Positions 1 through 6,310 of a DNA stretch of 11,476 nt are shown here, piece after piece. The stretch covers positions 1 to 11,476 of the forward strand of contig CAJJPG010000056.1 in the NCBI GenBank assembly GCA_905193585.1. The letters are read 5' to 3'. This DNA comes from an uncultured Oscillospiraceae bacterium (lineage in GTDB: Bacteria; Bacillota; Clostridia; Oscillospirales; Acutalibacteraceae). The position numbers were made by a program, and so were the translations under genes. The notes below the pieces were generated by a model that searched no databases, had not been told where the DNA came from, and saw nothing but the letters and a program-made list of their open reading frames with translations. Within the stretch, counting starts at the first letter, position 1. Each line of letters begins with the position of its first letter.

Positions 1-89
1 ATAATATAAGATAGCCTTATATTAAATTTCCACCTTTAATTTTCGGCTGATATTCTGCCTGCCGATAAAGGAAGCCGCGCGGGTTTAAT

Positions 90-558
90 TCAGCTTTTCC
101 TACGGTATTCTGAGGGCGTTACGCCGCATATTCTTTTGAAAGCGGTTGAAAAACAGTTTGAATTGTCAAACCCGCAGACAAGCGCGATTTCGGCAACCGA
201 AAGCGACGAGGTATTAAGCAGTTTTTTAGACTGCTCGATTCTGAGGTTTAATATATAAGCCCCTACGGATGTTCCCGTGTGGCTTTTAAAAATATGCGAA
301 ACCGTGGATTCACTGCACGAGCAGGCGACGGCAATATCCGCAAGGGAAATTTTTTCCATGAAATTACGGTTTATAAAATAAATTATCGAGTCTAAGGTGC
401 TGTCCTTTTCGCGCAGGTCGGCTACATTGAACAACGTCAAATGCAGCAGTGAAAGCATATGCAGCAGGGGATTGATTATGATTTTGAGCTTGTCAATATC
501 TTCATATTCGTGCTTTAACCCGTTTCTGTATATTGTCGAAAGCTCCTCAAAGTTAACA
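90..558 (-). pseudogene. AraC-family transcriptional regulator, N-terminally truncated remnant
   Basis: The minus-strand reading frame ends at TGA 90-92 and encodes a complete AraC-type double helix-turn-helix DNA-binding domain, about the last 105 residues. Helix 1 region reads ISLADIAVACSCSESTVSHI, helix 2 region SVAEIALVCGFDNSNCFSTA, and the family end motif is GVTPSEYRR. Upstream of that only about 50 residues of linker remain (from roughly NFEELSTIY). Beyond about position 558 the frame reads into the antisense of a flavodoxin gene, so the N-terminal sensor domain is gone: about 155 residues are recognisable against the usual 270-300. No start codon with a ribosome binding site is visible at the breakpoint. 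AraC genes are often divergent from the oxidoreductase or flavodoxin gene they control, which fits the neighbour. I infer a deletion that removed both 5' ends; a chimeric assembly is the alternative. The open frame to 737 is a fortuitous extension. Confidence 0.75.
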
Positions 559-990
559 ACAGGCAGTACAAAATCGGTTGCCGGGAAAATTGCAAAAAAC
601 TTAAACGCCGATATTTTTGAGGTGGTGCCCGAAAAGCCGTATACAAGCGAAGATTTAAACTGGAATGACGATAACAGCCGCGTATCATTAGAGCATAGTG
701 ACGAAAGCAAGCGCGAGGTTGCGCTTGTAAAATCCACGCCCGAGCAGTACGATACGGTTTATATCGGTTATCCAATTTGGTGGGGAATTGCCGCGTGGCC
801 TGTAAACGGGTTTGTTAAGGCAAACGATTTTACGGGCAAGACCGTTATTCCGTTCTGCACATCTGCAAGCTCGGGAATAGGCGAGAGTGATAAACAGCTT
901 AAAGCCATGGCAAAAAACGGCGACTGGAAAGACGGCAAGAGGTTTTTCTCCTACGTGTCGAACAGCGATATTGCCGATTGGTTGAAATAA
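559..990 (+). pseudogene. Flavodoxin, 5'-truncated
   Basis: The protein is a flavodoxin-like FMN-binding electron carrier of the short bacterial type. Visible landmarks are the FMN phosphate loop TGSTKSVAGKIAKN right at the break, the segment ADIFEVVPEKPYTSEDLNWN, the core strand YDTVYIGYPIWWG followed by AAWPVNGFV, the GKTVIPFCTSASSGIGES segment, and the C-terminal WKDGKRFF...DIADWLK ending in TAA 988-990. About 143 residues remain; the family normally has a further 13-14 residues, a beta strand of the type MKxLVxYYSA, before TGxT. Here that strand and the start codon are replaced by antisense of an AraC gene. The frame stays open upstream to 397 but has no plausible start or ribosome binding site close to the domain, so I call it a pseudogene. 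A low-level fusion product starting upstream cannot be excluded. Confidence 0.75.
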
Positions 991-1050
991 CATAAAGCCG
1001 AAACGCCATTCAGCATTTTCCCGAAAATCAGACTGTTTATTATTATAATA

Positions 1051-1079
1051 TTGACAAAAGCAAAAAAATGTAATATAAT
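1051..1079 (+). promoter_or_regulatory. Sigma-A-type promoter for the lipoprotein gene
   Basis: A perfect consensus pair is visible: TTGACA at 1051-1056, a 17-bp spacer, and TATAAT at 1074-1079. It lies 40 bp before the ATG at 1119 in an A/T-rich stretch. It also marks a transcriptional boundary with the broken flavodoxin gene. Confidence 0.85.
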
Positions 1080-1118
1080 ATTGCCATATTATACGAATTG
1101 ATTTTCGGAGGACAGTTA

Positions 1119-1958
1119 ATGTTTTCTAAAAAAATATCGGCACTTATTGCCGTTTTGCTCGTATCGGCTTTTGTACTGACAGGCTGTAAGAATAAAGCGT
1201 ATACCTCGTCGGAGTCTTCATCGACCGATGTTAACAGCAAACCGACGGTCAGCTCGGACGATTCGCACACCGAGCCGGATACCCCCGACGTAAGCAGCAA
1301 TACATCGACTGTAAACAGCAAGCCGAACAATAACAATAATGTAAGCAGTCAGCCGCATTTGCATGCGTATAAAATCACGATTGTTCCGCCCACCTGCACT
1401 GAGGACGGTTACACCCTTTACAAATGCAGCTGCGGGCGGTGGTATACCGAAAAAGGCAAGGCTAAAACCGGTCACAAATGGAAAGAGTGGGCGGTAACCG
1501 TTATGCCGACCGCAAGCACCGAGGGTACCGAAGAGCGCTTTTGCGAAGTGTGCGGCGAAAAGGAAACGCGAACCGTGGAAAAAGCGGAGCTTGCAAAGCC
1601 CGCCGAACTGTCTGCCGAATTGCTTGAGCTTATAAACGGCGCAAGAACAGAGAAAAATTTTGAAAAATTGCAGCTTGTGACCGACGGCGCGCTTGCAAAA
1701 ATCGCTGAATATTTAGCAAACGGCGATACGGAAAATTATAATGCCGAGCTTGAGCTTTTAAAACCCGAGTATGCCGATATAAAGCTCAGCGGTTATACCG
1801 ACGCCAAAGAGGCGTTTGCGGCTTTAACGGAAAAAAGCGAATACCAAAACGGCGTTTTAAGCGATAAATATAAGTTTGTTTCAATGTATATAACGCTTAC
1901 GGACGGTAAGTACGATATTGTTCTGTTCTTTGCCGATCGCAGCGCGCCCGCCGAGTAA
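1119..1958 (+). CDS. Secreted lipoprotein with cysteine repeat region and degenerate CAP-like domain
   Basis: The protein has 279 residues. The start is ATG 1119, chosen over TTG 1098 because GGAGGA at 1107-1112 sits 6 nt before it and the signal peptide then begins normally (MFSKK). A type II signal peptide ends at lipobox LTGC, giving lipidated Cys23 on the outer face of the membrane. Residues 24-80 are a low-complexity Ser/Thr/Asn/Pro linker. Residues 82-155 hold two degenerate repeats of a kind common in clostridial surface proteins: PTCTEDGYTLYKCSCG and PTASTEGTEERFCEVCG, with CxC and CxxC pairs. Residues 166-275 begin LLELINGARTEKNFEKLQLV and end in a G-x-Y-D-I-V-L-F-F strand, resembling a CAP/SCP (PF00188-type) domain that lacks the usual active-site histidines. 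The role is unknown; a structural or binding function at the cell surface is inferred. It has its own consensus promoter and ends before a double hairpin. Confidence 0.85.
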   Translation: MFSKKISALIAVLLVSAFVLTGCKNKAYTSSESSSTDVNSKPTVSSDDSHTEPDTPDVSSNTSTVNSKPNNNNNVSSQPHLHAYKITIVPPTCTEDGYTLYKCSCGRWYTEKGKAKTGHKWKEWAVTVMPTASTEGTEERFCEVCGEKETRTVEKAELAKPAELSAELLELINGARTEKNFEKLQLVTDGALAKIAEYLANGDTENYNAELELLKPEYADIKLSGYTDAKEAFAALTEKSEYQNGVLSDKYKFVSMYITLTDGKYDIVLFFADRSAPAE

Positions 1959-1986
1959 TAATATTTATTGATAAATCACCGAGTCC

Positions 1987-2013
1987 GAAGCGTGGCGGAT
2001 TTTCGCCACGTTC
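1987..2013. other. GC-rich stem-loop between lipoprotein and deacetylase genes
   Basis: CGTGGCG (1991-1997) pairs with CGCCACG (2004-2010) around a 6-nt loop. GAA/TTC extends the stem past one bulged G. No T-run follows, so on its own it is not a standard terminator. It may protect the 3' end of the lipoprotein mRNA or act together with the hairpin at 2020. Confidence 0.6.
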
Positions 2014-2019
2014 AGTAAT

Positions 2020-2065
2020 AAAATCAGCCCTTTCCTACTATATTGTATGGAAAGGGCTGATTTTT
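2020..2065. terminator. Long perfect hairpin with T-run, likely intrinsic terminator, overlapping the next start
   Basis: AAAATCAGCCCTTTCC (2020-2035) is perfectly complementary to 2049-2064, a 16-bp stem with a 13-nt loop. The 3' arm ends in TTTTT and the 5' arm begins with an A-run, so it can act in both directions. Its 3' arm contains AAAGGG (2051-2056), the only visible Shine-Dalgarno candidate for the downstream deacetylase gene, and the start codon lies at the base of the stem. The hairpin could therefore also sequester that ribosome binding site. Confidence 0.8.
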
Positions 2066-2969
2066 GGTGGGGGCTGAAAGTCGTTTTAAAGCGGTTGTGG
2101 CGGTTTTGATTTTTCTTATGCTTTCGGTTGTGGCGCTATCGTTTAAAAAGCAGGAAAAGGAAACCGAAAATTATAAAACCGCGCTTGCTAAAACAAGGCT
2201 AGAGCTTGAAATACAGAAAAACGCGGCGGACAGTATACTCACCTGCTACGGGGAGGAAAAACGCAGAGCCGACGCAGATAGCGATATATGGGACGAACCG
2301 TCCGGCGGGACAACGCCGCAGGCGCGGCAGCCCGACGGCAGGCGGGTGTGTTACCTGACCTTTGACGACGGACCCTCGGACAAAACGCTTGAAATTCTCG
2401 ATATACTGGATAAATACCGCGTTAAGGCGACCTTTTTTGTGATTGAAAGCGAAAATATAGAATATGTGAAAAAAATTTACGCGGCGGGGCATACAATAGG
2501 ATTGCACACCGCCTCGCACGATTATTCGGTAATATATTCGGGTGAGGATATGTTCTATAAGGATATAACCCGCCTTTCGGATAAAATTTATGAGCTTATA
2601 GGGGTGCGCCCCACGCTTTTGCGCTTTCCCGGCGGCAGCAGCAATACCGTAAGCCGCAATTACTGCCGCGGGGTTATGACGCGGCTTGTAAAAACCGTGG
2701 GCGGCAGGGGATATTCGTATTTTGACTGGAACATAAGCTCGGGCGACGCGGAGTGCCCGCCGCCCAGTTATACATATATCAGAAATAAAGTGCTTACAAG
2801 CGCCGCCGATAAAAACTCGGCGTGTATTTTAATGCACGATTCAAACGACAAGGCAACCACCGTGCAGGCGCTGCCCGAAATTATTGAGGGTATGATGCGC
2901 ATGGGCTACTCGATTGAGCCGCTGAAACCCGATACATACGGTTATCACCACAGAAATCTGAATAATTAG
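2064..2969 (+). CDS. Membrane-anchored polysaccharide (peptidoglycan GlcNAc) deacetylase, NodB family
   Basis: The protein has 301 residues and belongs to carbohydrate esterase family 4, which removes N-acetyl groups from cell-wall sugars outside the membrane and can confer lysozyme resistance. A single hydrophobic segment at about residues 10-27 anchors it; a charged, probably helical stalk (28-70) follows. All five NodB motifs are present: TFDDGPS (D101 catalytic base, D102 metal), HTASH (H148, H152 metal ligands), RFPGGSS at 187-193, FDWNISSGD at 220-228, and ILMHD with H258. It should be catalytically active. The start is uncertain: TTG 2064 lies 7 nt after AAAGGG, and GTG 2067 lies 10 nt after it. 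Both sit at the base of the preceding hairpin, and later in-frame starts would cut into the anchor. No clear promoter is visible between 1960 and 2064, so expression may depend on read-through from the lipoprotein gene. The exact polysaccharide substrate is not shown by sequence. Confidence 0.9.
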   Translation: MVGAESRFKAVVAVLIFLMLSVVALSFKKQEKETENYKTALAKTRLELEIQKNAADSILTCYGEEKRRADADSDIWDEPSGGTTPQARQPDGRRVCYLTFDDGPSDKTLEILDILDKYRVKATFFVIESENIEYVKKIYAAGHTIGLHTASHDYSVIYSGEDMFYKDITRLSDKIYELIGVRPTLLRFPGGSSNTVSRNYCRGVMTRLVKTVGGRGYSYFDWNISSGDAECPPPSYTYIRNKVLTSAADKNSACILMHDSNDKATTVQALPEIIEGMMRMGYSIEPLKPDTYGYHHRNLNN

Positions 2970-2971
2970 AC

Positions 2972-3010
2972 TTGACACAGAGAGCATATAACTGTAAAAT
3001 AATATACAGT
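2972..3010 (+). promoter_or_regulatory. Promoter of the vanZ-like gene with overlapping dyad operator
   Basis: TTGACA (2972-2977), a 17-bp spacer and TAAAAT (2995-3000) form a strong sigma-A-type promoter only 3 bp after the deacetylase stop. A perfect inverted repeat, ACTGTA (2991-2996) and TACAGT (3005-3010) separated by 8 bp, covers the -10 box and the likely transcription start. That placement suits a repressor site. The regulator is unknown. Confidence 0.75.
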
Positions 3011-3030
3011 AATTATTTCGGAGTGATAAT

Positions 3031-3738
3031 GTGAGCCGGCGCTTTTTGAATATTATAACGTCGGTGCTTTATTTTATATGCTTTGCCGCGCTTTTTGTTA
3101 TGCTTTGCAATGCAACGGGGCTTATTACCTTTGCACACGGAATTAAAATAGCGGCGGGAACGGTCGCCTTTGTTACGGGATATTTTTCCGCATGGTTTTC
3201 CGCGCTTAAAACCGAAGAGTCGGGCGTTAAATACAAAATAATGAAAAACCGCATTTGCGCGCTTTTTGTGTTTTATATAATTCTTATAGTCGATTTCACA
3301 CTTATTGACGACGCGCTCGGGCGGGATATTTTCGGCGTACTGAAGTGGAACACCGCGGAATTTAACAGATATATAAATGAAAGCACCAATTTAATACCAT
3401 TTGAAACACTGAAACTTTTTTTAAACGCGTTAAAAAGCGGAACACTGCCTTTTTGGAGCGTTTTTGAAAATGTTTTCGGCAATTTCGTGGCATTTATGCC
3501 GCTGCCGTTTTTCACGGTATGCCTGTTTAAAAAAATCAATAAATGGTACGCGGTTTTTGCGGTTGCCCTTGTTTCGGTGCTGCTTATCGAGCTTTTACAG
3601 CTGCTGCTGCTCACGGGATCCAGCGATATTGACGACGTTATTTTAAACGTTTCGGGCGCGATGCTTTTTTATGCGCTGCTGCGCATACCGTTTGTCAGCC
3701 GCCTTTTAACCCGCTTTACAATGGGCGTGTGGCATTAA
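3031..3738 (+). CDS. VanZ-family integral membrane protein
   Basis: The protein has 235 residues and about six predicted membrane segments (approximately 7-27, 38-57, 74-94, 146-166, 172-193, 205-222). The VanZ-family (PF04892-type) signature is clear: STNLIPFETL at 118-127, NVFGNFVAFMPLPF at 147-160, a membrane E187-x-x-Q190, and SSDIDDVILNVSGAMLFY at 197-214. Family members include VanZ of teicoplanin-resistance clusters, but most chromosomal copies have no proven substrate, so resistance should not be assumed. The GTG start at 3031 is preceded by GGAG at 3020-3023; the overlapping ATG at 3029 runs straight into TGA. The gene has its own promoter with an overlapping dyad, and its stop is 11 bp before ispE, so the two are probably co-transcribed. 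The cell-envelope context fits a role in wall or lipid-carrier biology, but that is inference. Confidence 0.88.
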   Translation: MSRRFLNIITSVLYFICFAALFVMLCNATGLITFAHGIKIAAGTVAFVTGYFSAWFSALKTEESGVKYKIMKNRICALFVFYIILIVDFTLIDDALGRDIFGVLKWNTAEFNRYINESTNLIPFETLKLFLNALKSGTLPFWSVFENVFGNFVAFMPLPFFTVCLFKKINKWYAVFAVALVSVLLIELLQLLLLTGSSDIDDVILNVSGAMLFYALLRIPFVSRLLTRFTMGVWH

Positions 3739-3749
3739 AGAGGAAGAGT

Positions 3750-4592
3750 ATGGAAAGTGTAAAATTTGCGGTAAACGCAAAAATCAATCTGTCGCTTGCG
3801 GTTGTGGGAAAAAGACCCGACGGCTACCATGATTTAGACACCGTAATGCAGACGGTTGATATAAGCGACGGTATTTTTATAAAAAAAAGCCCCGTTTTTA
3901 AGTTTGAATGTAATAAATTCGGCGGGGAAGAAAATATTGCCTGCAAGGCGGCGCGGCGCTTTTTTGAGGCGGCGCACACAGCGCCCGCGGCGGAAATTAA
4001 AATAGAAAAATCAATACCATCGTCTGCGGGGCTGGGCGGTGGCAGCGCCGACGCGGCGGGAGTGCTGACAGGGCTTAACGCTCTTTTTAACACAGGTCTT
4101 TCAAGCGCCGAACTTTGCAAAATTGCGGTAACCCTCGGGGCGGACGTGCCTTTTTTAATTGACGGAGGGACTCAGCGCGCAAGGGGAATAGGGGAAATAT
4201 TGACCCCGCTGCCGCATATGCCAGAATGCACCTTTTTAATAGTGCTTGCGGGTGAAAAGCCCTCAACGGGCGAAATGTTTGCAAGGCTTGACCGCCTTAA
4301 TTACCCGAAACCCGATATTGAAAAAACCGTGCGGGCAATAAGCGGCGGCAGCTACGCGGAGCTTACGCAGGCGCTCGGGAATTCGTTTTCGGTGCTTTGG
4401 AACGGTGAAAAAATAACCGAAAAGCTGTATAAATACGGTGCGGACGCGGTTGCGCTTTCGGGCAGCGGTCCCGCAAGGTTCGCGATGTTTGCCGATATGG
4501 AAAAAGCGGATAAAGCCAAAGCATTGCTTGAAAAGGATGGGGTGACGGTTTATCTCTGCCGTCCCGCAAAAAAATCGGTCGTTTTCAAATAA
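3750..4592 (+). CDS. ispE: 4-diphosphocytidyl-2-C-methyl-D-erythritol kinase
   Basis: IspE phosphorylates CDP-methylerythritol using ATP, the fourth step of the MEP (non-mevalonate) route to isopentenyl diphosphate in the cytosol. That route supplies the undecaprenyl carrier used for cell wall synthesis. The protein is 280 residues, normal for the family. Visible GHMP-kinase features are AKINLSLAVVGKRPDGYHDL at 10-29 with catalytic K11, the phosphate loop PSSAGLGGGSADAAG at 90-104, the catalytic aspartate in GADVPF (D132), and the C-terminal LSGSGPARFA at 236-245. One small departure is GGTQRARG where GGTAxAxG is usual. ATG 3750 is chosen over GTG 3729 because AGAGGAAG lies just before it and the longer version would overlap vanZ without its own ribosome binding site. 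It follows vanZ by 11 bp and is probably in the same transcript. Confidence 0.95.
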   Translation: MESVKFAVNAKINLSLAVVGKRPDGYHDLDTVMQTVDISDGIFIKKSPVFKFECNKFGGEENIACKAARRFFEAAHTAPAAEIKIEKSIPSSAGLGGGSADAAGVLTGLNALFNTGLSSAELCKIAVTLGADVPFLIDGGTQRARGIGEILTPLPHMPECTFLIVLAGEKPSTGEMFARLDRLNYPKPDIEKTVRAISGGSYAELTQALGNSFSVLWNGEKITEKLYKYGADAVALSGSGPARFAMFADMEKADKAKALLEKDGVTVYLCRPAKKSVVFK

Positions 4593-4596
4593 AGGC

Positions 4597-4649
4597 TTGT
4601 ATTTTAATATAGAAATCAGTATAATAGTATAAACCGATTTATGCGGTTT
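4597..4649 (+). promoter_or_regulatory. Promoter and 5' leader hairpin of the divIVA-like gene
   Basis: TTGTAT (4597-4602), a 17-bp spacer and TATAAT (4620-4625) form a good promoter just after ispE. A short stem follows in the leader: AAACCG (4631-4636) pairs with CGGTTT (4644-4649) around a 7-nt loop, ending 1 nt before the GGAGGA ribosome binding site at 4651-4656. The stem could influence translation or mRNA stability; it is too short to be called a riboswitch. Confidence 0.7.
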
Positions 4650-4663
4650 GGGAGGAATTTTTA

Positions 4664-5215
4664 ATGTCGGCAGGATTTAGAAAAAGCTTTTTCGGGTTCA
4701 ATTGCGAGGACGTTATGGCGTACATAGAAAAATCGCAGAAAAGCTTTACAGAGCGCGAAAAGGATTTATCGGAGCAGGTTGAAAAGCTGTCGTCCGAGCT
4801 GGAGCTTTCAAACGATAATTACCGCAAGCTCAATGAGGAAAAGGAAACAATTTCAAAAAAACTCGAGGAATTTAACGAAAAGTATGAGGAAATAGGCAGG
4901 CTTTCCGAAAACATAGGCAAGCTATACCTTGTGGCGCAGGCAAACGCGAGGGCTATAATGGCAAATTCCGAGAAAAACGCGGGTCTTGCCGCGGCGCAGG
5001 TTCAGAAGAATTTATCAACGCTTGAAGAGGCGCACGCCTCGCTTGACGAACTTAAAAAGAACATTGTAAGAACTACGGATGAATTTGTAGGCGAGGTTGA
5101 CGCGCTTATTTCTTCACTGAACGACGCCCGGGAGCAGATAAGCAGCAATACGGTTGCGGCGCTCGGCAGCAAGGCGCAGTTTGACGAGGTTTACAACAGT
5201 ATAGTTAAAAATTGA
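4664..5215 (+). CDS. DivIVA-like coiled-coil protein
   Basis: The protein has 183 residues and is acidic and largely helical. The N-terminus, FRKSFFGFNCEDVMAYIEK at 5-23, matches the DivIVA membrane-binding region (consensus of the type FxKSxxGYxxxEVDxFL), although the usual leading P-x-D-I is absent. A long heptad-type coiled coil follows at about 25-90 (REKDLSEQVEKLSSELELSN onward). A second helical part reads through VAQANARAIMANSEKNAG and an Ala/Gln/Leu-rich segment to the end. DivIVA proteins sit at curved membranes, the division site and poles, and organise cell division or wall growth; this short variant is common in clostridia but individually uncharacterised. ATG 4664 has GGAGGA 7 nt upstream. 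The gene appears monocistronic, with its own promoter and a hairpin downstream. Identification as DivIVA-like is good; the exact role is inferred. Confidence 0.8.
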   Translation: MSAGFRKSFFGFNCEDVMAYIEKSQKSFTEREKDLSEQVEKLSSELELSNDNYRKLNEEKETISKKLEEFNEKYEEIGRLSENIGKLYLVAQANARAIMANSEKNAGLAAAQVQKNLSTLEEAHASLDELKKNIVRTTDEFVGEVDALISSLNDAREQISSNTVAALGSKAQFDEVYNSIVKN

Positions 5216-5219
5216 TTAT

Positions 5220-5245
5220 GTGCCTGCCCCTTACGGGACGGGCAC
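5220..5245 (+). terminator. GC-rich hairpin after divIVA-like gene, probable weak terminator
   Basis: GTGCCTGCCCC (5220-5230) pairs with GGGACGGGCAC (5235-5245) through ten pairs, including one G-T wobble, plus one mismatch, with a TTAC loop. The following sequence GGTTT is only a weak T-run, so termination may be incomplete. It starts 4 nt after the stop codon. Confidence 0.6.
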
Positions 5246-5286
5246 GGTTTATAAAAGAAATAACGTAAATTTAACAAAGAAACAAC

Positions 5287-5315
5287 TGGTATTTTTCATT
5301 TGTAAATGATATAAT
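5287..5315 (+). promoter_or_regulatory. Extended -10 promoter for the HAD phosphatase gene
   Basis: TGGTAT (5287-5292), a 17-bp spacer, then TGATATAAT (5307-5315), a perfect extended -10 element. A CATTT/AAATG inverted repeat with a 2-bp gap (5297-5308) overlaps the upstream side of the -10. The leader to ATG 5390 is about 70 nt long and contains CGAAAAC (5330-5336) complementary to GTTTTCG (5348-5354). Confidence 0.7.
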
Positions 5316-5389
5316 GTTAATAACCCGAACGAAAACAGGTATTTTGCGTTTTCGGTTAAAAAAGATGTTGAAAAGAGGCTTTATATATT

Positions 5390-6208
5390 ATGGATATGTC
5401 CCGCAAAATTGATTTTAACGAGAAAAAGGGCTTTATTTGCGATATGGACGGCGTTATATACCACGGCAACCGGATACTGCCGGGTGTCGCCGAGTTTATT
5501 AAGTGGCTGCATGATGAAGAAAAGGAATACCTTTTCCTTACCAACAACAGCGGGTATACGCCGCGCGAGCTTAATCAGAAGCTGGCTCGCATGGGGCTTG
5601 ACGTACCCGAAGAGCATTTTTACACAAGCGCTTTGGCAACCGCGGCATTCCTGCGTGACCAGGCGCCCGGGTGCTCTGTATTCGCTATTGGCGAGGCGGG
5701 GCTTTTAAACGCCCTGTATGACGCAGGCATAACAATGAACGACGTTAATCCCGATTACGTTGTTGTGGGCGAGGGGCGCTCCTATTCGCTTGATACTTTA
5801 ACCAAGGCTACAAATCTTGTTATGGCGGGCGCTAAGCTGATAGGCGCCAATTCGGACGTTTCGGGACCGATTGAGGACGGCATTGCCCCCGCCTGCCGCG
5901 CCCTTATTTCACCCATTGAAATGGCAACCGGCACCAAAGCCTATTTCTGCGGAAAACCCAACCCGCTTATGATGCGCACGGGTCTGCGTATGCTTCACTG
6001 TCATTCTGCCGAGGCGGTAATGGTGGGTGACCGCATGGATACCGATGTAATTTCGGGAATGGAAAGCGGCATGTCCACGGTATTGGTTCTTTCGGGGGTT
6101 TCAACCCCTGAAACGCTCACCACCTACGCGTACCGTCCGAGCATTGTTTTAAACGGCGTGGGCGATATTCCGATTATGGCAAAAGAAGCCGCCGAAAGTG
6201 AGAGTTAA
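5390..6208 (+). CDS. HAD-superfamily hydrolase, NagD-like phosphatase (subfamily IIA)
   Basis: The protein has 272 residues, normal for the NagD/PNPase group of HAD phosphatases, which are cytosolic and use a phospho-aspartate intermediate. Motif I is CDMDGVIY with nucleophile D18 and acid D20; motif II is FLTNNSGYTPRE starting at 49; motif III is the lysine in CGKPNP (K189); motif IV is VGDRMDTDVISGMESGM at 212-228 with acidic metal ligands. The segment between motifs II and III forms the C2-type cap that sets specificity. Relatives act on nucleoside monophosphates, p-nitrophenyl phosphate or glycolytic side products, so the physiological substrate is not decided by sequence. ATG 5390 is taken because AGAGG at 5374-5378 is nearest to it; ATG 5396 is a possible alternative. 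The gene has its own promoter and stands alone between a hairpin and the next promoter. Confidence 0.92.
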   Translation: MDMSRKIDFNEKKGFICDMDGVIYHGNRILPGVAEFIKWLHDEEKEYLFLTNNSGYTPRELNQKLARMGLDVPEEHFYTSALATAAFLRDQAPGCSVFAIGEAGLLNALYDAGITMNDVNPDYVVVGEGRSYSLDTLTKATNLVMAGAKLIGANSDVSGPIEDGIAPACRALISPIEMATGTKAYFCGKPNPLMMRTGLRMLHCHSAEAVMVGDRMDTDVISGMESGMSTVLVLSGVSTPETLTTYAYRPSIVLNGVGDIPIMAKEAAESES

Positions 6209-6217
6209 GATATTCGG

Positions 6218-6238
6218 TGTAAAAGTTTACATTTTTTT
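6218..6238. repeat. AT-rich palindrome followed by T-run: operator or weak terminator
   Basis: TGTAAA (6218-6223) and TTTACA (6226-6231) are perfect inverted arms separated by AG, followed by a run of seven T at 6232-6238. The position, 10 bp after the HAD stop and just before the -35 of the next promoter, fits either a weak A/T-stem terminator or a repressor/activator site. The sequence alone does not decide. Confidence 0.45.
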
Positions 6239-6239
6239 G

Positions 6240-6268
6240 TAGACATTTGAATTCGTTTGGTATATAAT
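6240..6268 (+). promoter_or_regulatory. Promoter of the PrsA-like lipoprotein gene
   Basis: TAGACA (6240-6245), a 17-bp spacer and TATAAT (6263-6268), 42 bp upstream of ATG 6311. The -10 is a perfect match and the -35 has one departure from TTGACA. Confidence 0.75.
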
Positions 6269-6310
6269 TAGTTTAATATGTATTTTAACTCTTTATGGAG
6301 GAATAGGAAA

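Noticed and set aside
3..23. Inverted repeat AATATAAG/CTTATATT at the left edge
   Set aside because: All A/T-rich, 8 bp, without a T-run of note; cannot be told from chance at the window edge.
397..558. Open frame upstream of flavodoxin taken as its natural N-terminus
   Set aside because: It is antisense to a recognisable AraC helix-turn-helix region and gives no flavodoxin first strand.
3031..3738. Teicoplanin-resistance cluster based on VanZ
   Set aside because: No vanHAX, vanRS or ligase genes are nearby; VanZ-family proteins are widespread in clostridial chromosomes.
3729..3749. GTG 3729 as start of ispE
   Set aside because: It overlaps the vanZ end, lacks a ribosome binding site, and adds seven residues not seen in the family; ATG 3750 has AGAGGAAG.
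5297..5308. CATTT/AAATG short dyad as an operator
   Set aside because: Only 5-bp A/T arms overlapping an extended -10; too weak to claim as a regulator site.
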